A stretch of DNA of 32,455 nt from NCBI GenBank assembly GCA_013151775.1, contig JAADHO010000180.1, forward strand, positions 1 to 32,455, in the 5' to 3' direction. This DNA comes from Deltaproteobacteria bacterium. GTDB taxonomy: Bacteria; Myxococcota_A; Polyangia; Polyangiales; Houyiibacteriaceae. Below, one piece after another: positions 1 through 8,060 of this stretch. The notes under the pieces are model-generated. The model did no database searches, was not told the origin of the DNA, and was given only the letters and a program-made list of their open reading frames with translations. Numbering within the stretch: the first letter of the stretch is position 1; every line of letters begins with the position of its first letter. The position numbers and the translations under genes are program-made.

Positions 1-330
1 CAGGCCGCGCTCGAGCAGCTCGTGGCCGCCGACGACGTCCCGGCCGCGCCGGCCGCGCCGCCCACGGCCCCGGAGACCACGGATTCCCAGGGCACGGACG
101 GCAGTGAGGCGGCGGCTCGCGAGCTCGAGCCCAGCTCGGCAGAGAACGAGAACTCGGCGCCCGAGGTCGACGCGGCGCCCGAGAGCGCGCCGGAGCTCGA
201 CGCGGCGCCCAGGCCCAGCCCGAACCCCAAGCGCTCGGAGCATGGGGCGGATTGGATCATCTACGCGCTCGCCGCCGCAGTGCTCGCCCTGAGCGCAGCG
301 AGCCTAATTTGGCTCTTTGGCAGCAACTAG
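1..330 (+). CDS. C-terminal part of a Pro/Ala-rich tail-anchored protein (partial, cut by window start)
   Basis: The frame is open from base 1 to the TAG at 328-330, so the 5' end probably lies outside the window; an internal GTG at 22 is possible but has no convincing ribosome site. The visible part is low-complexity, rich in Ala, Pro, Glu and Asp, with a repeated E-x-D-A-A-P-type pattern (residues about 45-65 counting from the GTG). It ends in one hydrophobic segment of about 20 residues (YALAAAVLALSAASLIWLF) followed by only four residues. This is the layout of a tail-anchored or C-terminally membrane-tethered protein. No domain is recognised. It converges on the dehydrogenase gene 24 bp away. 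Function unknown. Confidence 0.55.
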   Translation, partial: QAALEQLVAADDVPAAPAAPPTAPETTDSQGTDGSEAAARELEPSSAENENSAPEVDAAPESAPELDAAPRPSPNPKRSEHGADWIIYALAAAVLALSAASLIWLFGSN

Positions 331-353
331 CGGCCAACTTTGACCTACGCGGC

Positions 354-1214
<861 letters not shown>

Positions 1215-1220
1215 CCGCGC

Positions 1221-2225
1221 TCACTCTGGTGTCGGGACGGTCAGCCCCGAGGCGTCGGACTCTACCACCGCGGAGCCCGGACCTGTAGGTGCCGGATGCG
1301 GCGGCGGATCCGCGCCCCGCTCACGTCGCTCCGCTGTGGCCGGCGCGGCGCCGAGATCGAAGCCCAGCGCGAGCTGAAACGCAGGCCCGAAGCCGTAACG
1401 ATGGAGCTGATCATACATGAGCGTGAATCCGGCCTGAGCGCGAACGAAGAGCCCGCCCGGACCGTGCACGGTGGTGCCAAAAGCGTAGACGATGCCGGGC
1501 TTGCTGCTCAGCCTCGCGCCGGGCCCGGGCTCGTCGTCGAAGCCGACGTTGGTGAGCGCGTTCTGCACCGAACCCTGAACGAAGAGCTCGAGGTAGGAGT
1601 TCAGGGCGAGGTTGCCGCCGAAGGTCACGACGTAGAACCAATGTCCTTCGCGCCCCGTCTCCACTACATGGTACGGGGGTCCGAGCCCGGGACCGAAGCG
1701 GTAGTCGGTGCTGGTGAGACCGTCGTCGCGCTCCCAGACGGCATAGGGGACGCTGACGTAGCTCAGCGCGATGCCCCCGCCGACGCCCCAGGCAAATTTG
1801 CGCGTGCGACCGAAGCGCCTGCCATAGTGAAACGCCACGTTCGGGCCGCCTCCATAGAGCCGCTGCCCGCGGATGGTCGCCGAGCCCTCAGCCGTCTCGC
1901 GAGAAAACCTGGTGTGGGCCAACACACCTTGAGCGCCCAACGTCAGATGCGGCACGAGGACGACCCGGACCTGTCCGCCGAATTCCAGGGTCGGTGCCTG
2001 GAGCGCGGGGTCACCCGGCTCCGGATATTCCTCCGGATCCGTCCGCCCGAAGTTGGCCACGCCCTGGACCTCGACGCGCCCGCGCAGCTGTTGCGAGAGC
2101 GTGCTCGGCGCGGGCATGGGCACGAACGCGACCCGCTCGAAGCGCGTGCTCGGAGGCCCCGGGACGATGCAGCCCGAGAGCACGAGACCGACCGCCAGCG
2201 CACTCCCCCATCGAACACGAGCCAT
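1221..2225 (-). CDS. Outer-membrane-type lipoprotein, paralogue 1 of a tandem pair
   Basis: A 334-residue protein with a lipoprotein signal peptide: short basic N-terminus, hydrophobic core, and lipobox LSGC with Cys19. The mature part alternates short hydrophobic and Gly/aromatic stretches typical of beta-barrel or beta-rich outer-membrane proteins. It closely resembles the next protein upstream on this strand (2322-3242), sharing stretches such as AFVP, GDPAL, VSVPY.VWER, TN.GFDD and GGL..RAQ. The last 35 residues are Pro/Arg-rich and charged. The ATG at 2225 is preceded by a strong ribosome site (GAGGAGG, about 5 bases before the start). No named family is recognised and the function is unknown. 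The pair is separated by 96 bp and probably arose by tandem duplication. Confidence 0.75.
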   Translation of the reverse strand: MARVRWGSALAVGLVLSGCIVPGPPSTRFERVAFVPMPAPSTLSQQLRGRVEVQGVANFGRTDPEEYPEPGDPALQAPTLEFGGQVRVVLVPHLTLGAQGVLAHTRFSRETAEGSATIRGQRLYGGGPNVAFHYGRRFGRTRKFAWGVGGGIALSYVSVPYAVWERDDGLTSTDYRFGPGLGPPYHVVETGREGHWFYVVTFGGNLALNSYLELFVQGSVQNALTNVGFDDEPGPGARLSSKPGIVYAFGTTVHGPGGLFVRAQAGFTLMYDQLHRYGFGPAFQLALGFDLGAAPATAERRERGADPPPHPAPTGPGSAVVESDASGLTVPTPE

Positions 2226-2321
2226 CCTTCCTCCTCGTCGGGGTCAGCTGTCCAGCGGACCCGGTGCTCCAGCAGACCCGGGGGCAAGTGTAGCCCCAGC
2301 ACCGCACTCCCGGTAGGGCGA

Positions 2322-3242
2322 CTACTGCTTGGTCGGGTCGTCAGGCAGTACGCCTCGCGGCGCTCCCAGTTCGACGCCGACGGTGAACTGAAGCGTGCCC
2401 CAGCTGGAAGAGCCGACATAGAACTGCTCGAAGCCGATGGGGAATCCGTATTGGGCGCGCAGCAGCAGGCCGCCCGGGACATGCCCCGTGACGCCGAGGA
2501 AGGGCACCGCACCGACCTCTCCGGCCGAGATGGTGGAGCCGCTGCGCTGCGTGTCGTCGAAGCCGATGTTGGTCATGGAGTTCTGGATCGAGACGCCGCC
2601 GAAGAGATCCACGTAGTCGTTGAGCCCGAGGGTGCCTCCAATGGAGAAGTTGACCAGCCCTCGGATGTCGCGCCCGGACTCGATGAGGTGGTAGTTCCCG
2701 GCGTCGGTGTCGATCAGTTCATCGAGGCTGGTGCCGCCATCGTTCCTCTCCCATACGCTGTAGGGCACGCTGACGAAGCTCAGCGCCAACCCCATGCCGA
2801 AGCCCCAGCTCATATGCCCCGTGTTGATGGGTCCACCGAAGTGCAGAGAGACGTTCGGTCCGAACCCGAAGAGGCTCTTGTTCTCCATCGGCGGCGTCCC
2901 GAGGGCCGTCGCCTGAGACATGCTCGAGTGGGCGTAGACGGCCTGCGTGCCCACGGCGAAGTGGCGACCGATGGCGAAGCGCGCCTGCCCGCTGAACTGC
3001 GTACGCGCGGCGCGAAGGGCCGGATCGCCCACCTGAGGCGTGAAGTCCGTGTTCACGTCGCCCGTGGAGACCTCCCCCGTCAGCTCGACGCCACCGCGCA
3101 CGGCCTGGGTCAAGGAGTCTCCCCGGGGTGTTGGCACGAAGGCCGCACGACGAAAGCGGGTCTGGGGTGTGCAACCGGCGAGCAGGGCGAGGCCCAGCAC
3201 GAACGCCAGCGCACGCTGCGACGACAAGTAAAGTTCCTTCAT
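2322..3242 (-). CDS. Outer-membrane-type lipoprotein, paralogue 2 of a tandem pair
   Basis: The frame extends to 3395, but the ATG at 3242 is chosen because it has an excellent ribosome site (AGGAGG five bases upstream) and is followed directly by a signal peptide with lipobox LAGC (Cys24). The product is then 306 residues. It is a paralogue of the neighbouring protein at 1221-2225: the same order of motifs (AFVP, GDPAL, GFGPNV, VSVPY.VWER, TNIGFDD, GGLLLRAQYGF) runs through both. The many short amphipathic stretches with Gly and aromatic residues suggest a beta-rich outer-membrane protein attached by lipid. The substrate or partner is unknown. Codon and base composition match the neighbours. 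Confidence 0.78.
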   Translation of the reverse strand: MKELYLSSQRALAFVLGLALLAGCTPQTRFRRAAFVPTPRGDSLTQAVRGGVELTGEVSTGDVNTDFTPQVGDPALRAARTQFSGQARFAIGRHFAVGTQAVYAHSSMSQATALGTPPMENKSLFGFGPNVSLHFGGPINTGHMSWGFGMGLALSFVSVPYSVWERNDGGTSLDELIDTDAGNYHLIESGRDIRGLVNFSIGGTLGLNDYVDLFGGVSIQNSMTNIGFDDTQRSGSTISAGEVGAVPFLGVTGHVPGGLLLRAQYGFPIGFEQFYVGSSSWGTLQFTVGVELGAPRGVLPDDPTKQ

Positions 3243-3370
3243 GGCTCCTCCTAAGAGTCGAAGCGAGAACCTAGCAGCTTCCGTGCCAGCGTCGGCACGC
3301 GCAACAAAAACAGCCTCTCGCCGCTCGCCGCGCAGGTCACGACGCGGAAGTGCGCACGGACGGTCGCACA

Positions 3371-3388
3371 TGTGGCGAAATCGCCACA
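3371..3388 (-). terminator. Perfect 18-bp inverted repeat after the TetR gene
   Basis: TGTGGCGA and TCGCCACA flank a 2-base centre, forming an 8-bp stem (realistically 7 bp with a 4-base loop). It lies 6 bases beyond the TetR stop codon (3395) and about 130 bp upstream of the lipoprotein start at 3242. No T-run follows on the minus strand, so it could end the ten-gene operon in the manner of high-GC terminators, or be a binding site for the downstream gene. The symmetry is certain; the role is inferred. Confidence 0.5.
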
Positions 3389-3394
3389 GCTCCA

Positions 3395-4024
3395 TCAGCC
3401 GGACGGGAGCAGCCCGTGGAGATTGAAGTCGAGCACGGCGAGGGCCGCGCGATCGACGTCGAAGTGGTCGTCCTCGGCCATCACATACTGCTCCATCAGC
3501 TGCTTCACGGAGCCGAGCACACAGATGGCCGCCACCTCCGTGTCGATGGGACGCAAGAGGCCCACGCGGCGACCCTCCTCGAGGGCGAGGCGGATGTAGC
3601 GCAGGAGCTTCTGATAGAAGAGGCGAAGGCGCACGTCCACCTCATCGCCGAGGCCCACAGCCTCGCGAATGATGATCGTCGACAGCAGGCGATTGTCCGC
3701 CACGGTGCGCAAGACCCGGTGCACGATGGTGTCGAGCTGTACGCTCAGAGGCGGCGCGCCCTCCTTGCGATCGACTCCCACGATGCTGGCGCGCAGCTCG
3801 ACCAAGAGCCGGTCGAGCAGCTCGAGGAAGATCGCGCTCTTGCCCTCGAAATACAGATAGAAGGTGCCGCGCGCGATGCCCGCAGCCTGGATGATGTCCG
3901 CGACGGTGGTCTGGTGAAATCCCTTCTCACCGAAGGTCCGCAGAGCCGCCTCGAGGATCGCGCTGCGGCGGTTCTCGCGCCGAGCCTCCGCCCTCAGCGT
4001 GCGTCCGTCCACCTGCCCCCTCAT
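3395..4024 (-). CDS. TetR/AcrR family transcriptional regulator
   Basis: A 209-residue DNA-binding repressor-type protein. The N-terminal TetR helix-turn-helix is clear: AILEAALRTFGEKGFHQTTV (residues 22-41) followed by ADIIQAAGIARGTFYLYFEG (42-61). The remainder is the helical ligand-binding and dimerisation domain. An upstream ATG at 4195 is in frame, but the ATG at 4024 is chosen: it overlaps the TGA of the 83-residue gene upstream by one base (TGATG), a translational-coupling junction, and it gives the normal TetR length. It is the last gene of the ten-gene minus-strand lipid operon, so it is likely to regulate that operon in response to an acyl-CoA or related lipid. A candidate operator lies in front of the first gene (13185-13198). 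The ligand is unknown. Confidence 0.9.
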   Translation of the reverse strand: MRGQVDGRTLRAEARRENRRSAILEAALRTFGEKGFHQTTVADIIQAAGIARGTFYLYFEGKSAIFLELLDRLLVELRASIVGVDRKEGAPPLSVQLDTIVHRVLRTVADNRLLSTIIIREAVGLGDEVDVRLRLFYQKLLRYIRLALEEGRRVGLLRPIDTEVAAICVLGSVKQLMEQYVMAEDDHFDVDRAALAVLDFNLHGLLPSG

Positions 4025-4275
4025 CAGCTGCACTCCCGCGCGGCGCGCTCGTCCAGCCAGGCGTCGACGCGCGCGGCGATCACCGAGCGCACGTGCTCCA
4101 CCAGCTCGGGGATCTGCGCGTCGCAATACAGTCGATTCATCCACTGCATCTGATCCGGGCGCCAGACCTTCTGCATGGCCATCATGGCGGCCCACGCGAT
4201 GCCGCTGAGCAACAGCTCCTTGGCGTTCTCGACGGCGCTCAGGGGCGGCGTCTCTTGCTGAATCCGCATGTCCAT
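4024..4275 (-). CDS. 83-residue orphan protein of the lipid operon
   Basis: A short reading frame wedged between the lipid kinase and TetR genes with one-base TGATG overlaps at both ends (4275-4277 and 4024-4026). This is strong evidence that it is translated. The product appears mostly helical and soluble, with Met/Trp-rich residues in the middle (IAWAAMMAMQKVWRPDQMQW, about residues 26-45) and a charged C-terminus (AARVDAWLDERAARECS). There is no signal peptide, membrane segment or recognisable motif. It could be a small partner of the kinase or of another operon enzyme. I do not recognise a family. Confidence 0.72.
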   Translation of the reverse strand: MDMRIQQETPPLSAVENAKELLLSGIAWAAMMAMQKVWRPDQMQWMNRLYCDAQIPELVEHVRSVIAARVDAWLDERAARECS

Positions 4276-5189
4276 CAGGCCATCAACTCCAACGCGCCGG
4301 GGAGCACCTCGATGGACTCGATGCAGAGCCGCATGACCTCACCATCGACCATCACGTCCTGCTCGCGAGGGTCTACGAACTCGACGCGCTTCGATCGACA
4401 CTGCTCCACGTCCGGGTGATCGACATGGGTCCCAGTGAAGATCCGCGGAAACGTCCCCAACAGGCCACGTCTGCTAAGACCGCCTGCACGGATCACGTCG
4501 ACCTCCCCGTCGGTGGGATCAGCGTCGGGCGCCATCATCATGGTGCCGCCCGTGTAGCGGCTGTTGGAGAAAGAGAGGAAGACCGCCGGGCGCTCGTCCA
4601 CGTCGCCTCCGTCGAGGCGAATGGCGTCGACGGGGTGTTTCAATCGGATCACTTCGATGCACACCGCGGCGACATAGCCCGCGCTGCCGAGCGCCTTGAA
4701 GCGCCGATTCATCAGGCCACCGGCGGCGGCCGTGAAGCCGAGCCCGAGGATGTTGATGTAGTGCAGGACGCCATCCTTATGGCGCACCTCGATCACATCC
4801 ACGGCGCGTCGGCGCCGGCTGCTGAGGGCGTCGAAGGCCGCCTCCTCGCTGGTGATGCCGAAGTCGCGCAGGAAGGAGTTCCCCGTGCCGAGGGGCAAGA
4901 TGCCGAGCACGGGCTTGTCGTCAGCCGAAGCGCGCGGAAAGAGCCCGTTGACGACCTCATAGCTCGTCCCGTCACCACCGAAGGCGAGGAAATGACGCGC
5001 ACCTCGCTCCCACGCCTCGGCGGCCAGCTCCGTGGCGTGACCCGCGGCGTGGGTGAAGTGCACCTCGAGCTCGAGGCCGTGATCGCGCAGTCGGTCGAGG
5101 GCTACGTCCGCGCGAGAGCGACAGCGCCCTCCCCCGGCGGCTCCGTTGACGATGGCGACGAATGGCTCGCTGTTGTTGTTGTCGTCCAC
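4275..5189 (-). CDS. Diacylglycerol-kinase-type lipid kinase (DagK/YegS/sphingosine kinase-like)
   Basis: A 304-residue cytoplasmic or membrane-peripheral enzyme predicted to phosphorylate a lipid hydroxyl with ATP. The DAGK catalytic signature is present: GGDGT (residues 71-75) in the phosphate-binding loop and LGTGNSF (100-106), the family's LGTxN motif. The C-terminal beta-rich domain carries MMAPDADPTDGEVDVI and ends near a DVMVDGE stretch, as in YegS-type kinases. The start is GTG at 5189, 13 bp after the ligase stop. The stop overlaps the next start by one base. Inside an operon with acyl activation and acyl reduction genes, the substrate may be a diacylglycerol, an alkylglycerol or another long-chain alcohol. 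The exact substrate cannot be told. Confidence 0.9.
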   Translation of the reverse strand: MDDNNNSEPFVAIVNGAAGGGRCRSRADVALDRLRDHGLELEVHFTHAAGHATELAAEAWERGARHFLAFGGDGTSYEVVNGLFPRASADDKPVLGILPLGTGNSFLRDFGITSEEAAFDALSSRRRRAVDVIEVRHKDGVLHYINILGLGFTAAAGGLMNRRFKALGSAGYVAAVCIEVIRLKHPVDAIRLDGGDVDERPAVFLSFSNSRYTGGTMMMAPDADPTDGEVDVIRAGGLSRRGLLGTFPRIFTGTHVDHPDVEQCRSKRVEFVDPREQDVMVDGEVMRLCIESIEVLPGALELMA

Positions 5190-5202
5190 GCTGAACCCCC
5201 GC

Positions 5203-6888
5203 TCAAAGACGAATGATCGATTCCAGGGAGGCCTTCTCCCTCAGCTCGCCCGCCAGCACGGCGCGCTTCACCTTCATGGACGCCGTGCGCGGGAACTCGT
5301 CGTCCCAACGCAAGATGCCCGTCACACGTTTGAAGTCCGGCAGGCGCTTGTTGCGCTGCTCGAGCTGCGATTGCAGCCCACGCTCGGCGCCCTGCACCAC
5401 GGCGATCAGCCCCTCGTCCGTGAGCGGAACGCCTGGCCACACGTAGCCCGTGGCGAAGACCGCGAGCTCATCGCAGGGCAAGCCGTCGAAGGCGCCCTCG
5501 ATGTCCTCGGGGTAGATGTTCTTCCCGCCGGGCGTGACGATCATGTTCTTGCTGCGGCCCACGAGGTGCAGATGTCCCGATGGGTCGAGCCAGCCGAGGT
5601 CGCCGGTCTTCAGCCATCCGTCGTGGAGCACCTCGGCCGTCTGCTCGGGATCATCGAGGTAGCCATCGAAGACGGTGGGGCTCTTGGCCCAGACCTCGCC
5701 GATGCCGCTCTCGGGATCGGGCGAGCGGATCTCGAGCTCCACGCCGTCGAGCGGCCGCCCCACGGAGTCTGCGCGGAAGGGCGCCAGATCATTCACGGTG
5801 AGCACGGTGCAGGCTTCCGTCAGGCCGTAGCCGATCACCACGGGGATGCCCAGGTCGTAGAAGAAGCGCGCACGCGCCGGATCGACGAAGGCGCCGCCAC
5901 AAAAGAGCATCTTCAACGTACCGCCGAAGGCGTCGTGCACGGGCTTGAGCAGGCTGCGGCTCAGCGCGTGGCGCGGCTTGTCCAAGGTGGCGCGCACGTT
6001 GATGCCGACGAGGGCGTCGAAGAGACGCTTGGTCAGCGGCCCCGCCTCATCCTGTTTTTCGCGGATGCGACGCTCGAAGGCCTCGAGCAAGAGCGGCACC
6101 ACGGCCATGTGGGTGATGCCGGCCTTGCGCAGCGTGTAGTTCACCATCTCGGGCCGCAGAGCGCGCTGATGCACGATGGTCGCGCCGCTCGCGAAGGGTC
6201 CGACGAAGCCGACCATGAAGTCGATGGCGTGGTTGGTCGGGAGGATCGAGAAGTAGCGATCGCCCACGTCCATGGGGAAGATGTCCGAGAGCATGCGGAA
6301 CTGCTCGAGGTAGTTCGCGTGGGTGAGCACGCAACCCTTGGGATCGCCGCCCGTGCCCGAGGAGTAGACCAGGGTCGCCTGATCGGCGCGCTCGCGAGCG
6401 ACGTGCTCACCGGCCACGACATCCCGCGGCAGGTCTTCGAAGCGCGTGGCGGCCCCGAGCTCCGCGCCTTCGGGAGCGTCCGTGACCCACACATGCTGCG
6501 CGTCGGCCTCGCCCCCGAGCTTTCGCCACTCACCATATTCGGTGATCAAGAGCTGCGGCTTGGCGTGGGCCAAGAGCGCGCGCTGCTCGTCGCCCTTCAG
6601 CTTGTAGTCGATGGGCACGAGCACGGCGCCGCGCAGGAAGGTGGCCGTGGCGCTCAGCAGCCAGGTCGGCTGATTGCTCATCAGCATGGCGACGCGGTCG
6701 CCCGCGCCGACACCGAGCTCCTGCATGGCGCGCGTGAGCGCGTCGACCTCACGCTTGGCCTCGAGGTAGCTGAGCCTGCCGGACTCGCGCTTGCGGTTGT
6801 ACTCGACGAAGGCCGTCTCGCTCTTGTAGGTCAGCAGCGAGTCGTAGAGCAGCTCACCCAAGCTCGGATACGCGTCGGGGTGGATCAT
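5203..6888 (-). CDS. AMP-dependent acyl ligase (long-chain fatty acyl-CoA/acyl-ACP synthetase)
   Basis: A 561-residue member of the adenylate-forming ANL superfamily. The core motifs are visible in order: the phosphate loop YSSGTGGDPKG (175-185), YGLTEA (354-359), TGDLGWLD (428-435), GRSKNMIVTPGGKNIYPEDIE in the hinge region (444-464), and the C-terminal catalytic lysine in TASMKVKR (Lys539). The hinge form resembles fatty acyl-CoA synthetases rather than amino-acid adenylation domains. The ATG at 6888 overlaps the stop of the acyl carrier protein gene in an ATGA junction. That tight coupling suggests the ligase may load its acyl-adenylate onto the carrier protein instead of, or as well as, CoA. 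That is inference. Confidence 0.92.
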   Translation of the reverse strand: MIHPDAYPSLGELLYDSLLTYKSETAFVEYNRKRESGRLSYLEAKREVDALTRAMQELGVGAGDRVAMLMSNQPTWLLSATATFLRGAVLVPIDYKLKGDEQRALLAHAKPQLLITEYGEWRKLGGEADAQHVWVTDAPEGAELGAATRFEDLPRDVVAGEHVARERADQATLVYSSGTGGDPKGCVLTHANYLEQFRMLSDIFPMDVGDRYFSILPTNHAIDFMVGFVGPFASGATIVHQRALRPEMVNYTLRKAGITHMAVVPLLLEAFERRIREKQDEAGPLTKRLFDALVGINVRATLDKPRHALSRSLLKPVHDAFGGTLKMLFCGGAFVDPARARFFYDLGIPVVIGYGLTEACTVLTVNDLAPFRADSVGRPLDGVELEIRSPDPESGIGEVWAKSPTVFDGYLDDPEQTAEVLHDGWLKTGDLGWLDPSGHLHLVGRSKNMIVTPGGKNIYPEDIEGAFDGLPCDELAVFATGYVWPGVPLTDEGLIAVVQGAERGLQSQLEQRNKRLPDFKRVTGILRWDDEFPRTASMKVKRAVLAGELREKASLESIIRL

Positions 6889-7127
6889 AGGCGCCTCTCG
6901 ATCACCTCGGCGAGACCACCGAAGGTGTTGACGCCCTGGATCTCGTAGTCGGGGATCTCGACCTCGAACTCTTCTTCGAGATCCGTCAGCAGCTCCATGG
7001 CCTGGTAGCTGTCGATGCCGAGTTTTTCGAACAGGTCATCCTCAGGGGTGAGACCCGAGGTGTCCTTCTCGAAGCGGCGGGCGGCGAGCTCGAGCAGGCG
7101 GGGGACGAGGTGTTTGGCGTCAGTCAT
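6885..7127 (-). CDS. Acyl carrier protein
   Basis: An 80-residue acidic helical carrier. The phosphopantetheine attachment site is the Ser of GIDS (Ser40) followed by YQAMELL, the usual DSxxxMEL-type helix II start. The rest matches the four-helix carrier fold in length and charge (DLFEKLGID before the serine, EEEFEVEIPDYE after it). This is unlikely to be the housekeeping carrier of fatty acid synthesis, because it sits between an enoyl-CoA hydratase gene and an acyl ligase gene and overlaps the latter by four bases. It probably holds the acyl chain for the dedicated ligase and reductases of this operon. A 24-bp gap separates it from the hydratase gene. Confidence 0.93.
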   Translation of the reverse strand: MTDAKHLVPRLLELAARRFEKDTSGLTPEDDLFEKLGIDSYQAMELLTDLEEEFEVEIPDYEIQGVNTFGGLAEVIERRL

Positions 7128-7151
7128 GATCTCTGGGGCTGGTCGGTGAAA

Positions 7152-8060
7152 TCAGGGCAGATAGGGGCGGACAGAGTCGTCCTCTACGAATTTGCGCAGC
7201 GCCGCCGAGACGACGTCGGAGCCGAGCATCTCGATGAAGAGGTCGCGCTCACGTGCGAGCTCCTCCCGCGGCAGAGGTTTGGTGAAACGCTTGGCGGCGG
7301 CGGTGGTGGCAGCGTCGAAGCGGGCGGCCTGCTCGGCGACCTTCTTGGCCACCTCGAGCCCGCGACCTCGGGCCACGACCTGGGAGACGAGGCCCACATC
7401 CTGCGCCTTCTTGGCGTTGATGGAGCGGCCCGTGAAGAGGATGTCGCGGATCACGGCATTGCCCACGTCGCGCTTCAAGCGCGGGATGCCGCCGAAGCCG
7501 GGGACGAGACCGAGGCGCAGCTCGGGGAAGGCGAAGCGCGTGCTCTTCTCGGCCACGAGCACATCGCAGCAGAGGGCGAGCTCGAAGCCGCCACCGAAGC
7601 AGAAGCCGTGCAGCGCGCCGATGGTCGTCACGGGCGCCATGTCGATGGCGTCGAAGGCGGCGTGGATGCGGTCGATGAAGTCGCGCGCCTCGGCGGCCAC
7701 GCGAAGCCGGCTCGCGCCCTCCCCCGCGCGCGACATCAAGCCGCCGTGCAGCTCCGCCAAGTCGGCGCCCGCGCAGAAGCCACGGGAGACCGAGCTGTGG
7801 AAGATGGCCGCGCGCACGCGATCGCCCGGACGGCTTAGCAAGCGCGCCACGATCTCGAGCTCGGCGAGCGCCGTGGTGCCTATCTCGTTGCACGGCTCGC
7901 GGTGCAGCGTGACGAGCAGCGTCTCACCCTCGAGGGTGGTCGACAGGGCCTCACCGCGAAACTCGAAGCTCGCGGGAGCCGTGCGCGGGATCGCCTCCTC
8001 GACCAGCGTCCCGACCTTGCGTGCGAGCAGGCGCGCCTGCCATGGCAGGGGCACTCTCAT
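7152..8060 (-). CDS. Enoyl-CoA hydratase/isomerase (crotonase family)
   Basis: A 302-residue crotonase-fold protein. The start is placed at ATG 8060, which overlaps the upstream TGA as ATGA; the longer in-frame start at 8123 would lie inside the preceding gene. The oxyanion-hole segments are RGFCAGADLAEL (93-104) and GALHGFCFGGGFELALCCD (148-166). Both acid/base glutamates of true hydratases appear to be kept, Glu160 in GGFEL and Glu180 in FAFPEL, so hydratase activity is plausible. The N-terminal 35 residues before the crotonase fold are Arg/Leu-rich and not recognised. In this operon it could modify the acyl chain of a carrier- or CoA-bound intermediate. Confidence 0.9.
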   Translation of the reverse strand: MRVPLPWQARLLARKVGTLVEEAIPRTAPASFEFRGEALSTTLEGETLLVTLHREPCNEIGTTALAELEIVARLLSRPGDRVRAAIFHSSVSRGFCAGADLAELHGGLMSRAGEGASRLRVAAEARDFIDRIHAAFDAIDMAPVTTIGALHGFCFGGGFELALCCDVLVAEKSTRFAFPELRLGLVPGFGGIPRLKRDVGNAVIRDILFTGRSINAKKAQDVGLVSQVVARGRGLEVAKKVAEQAARFDAATTAAAKRFTKPLPREELARERDLFIEMLGSDVVSAALRKFVEDDSVRPYLP

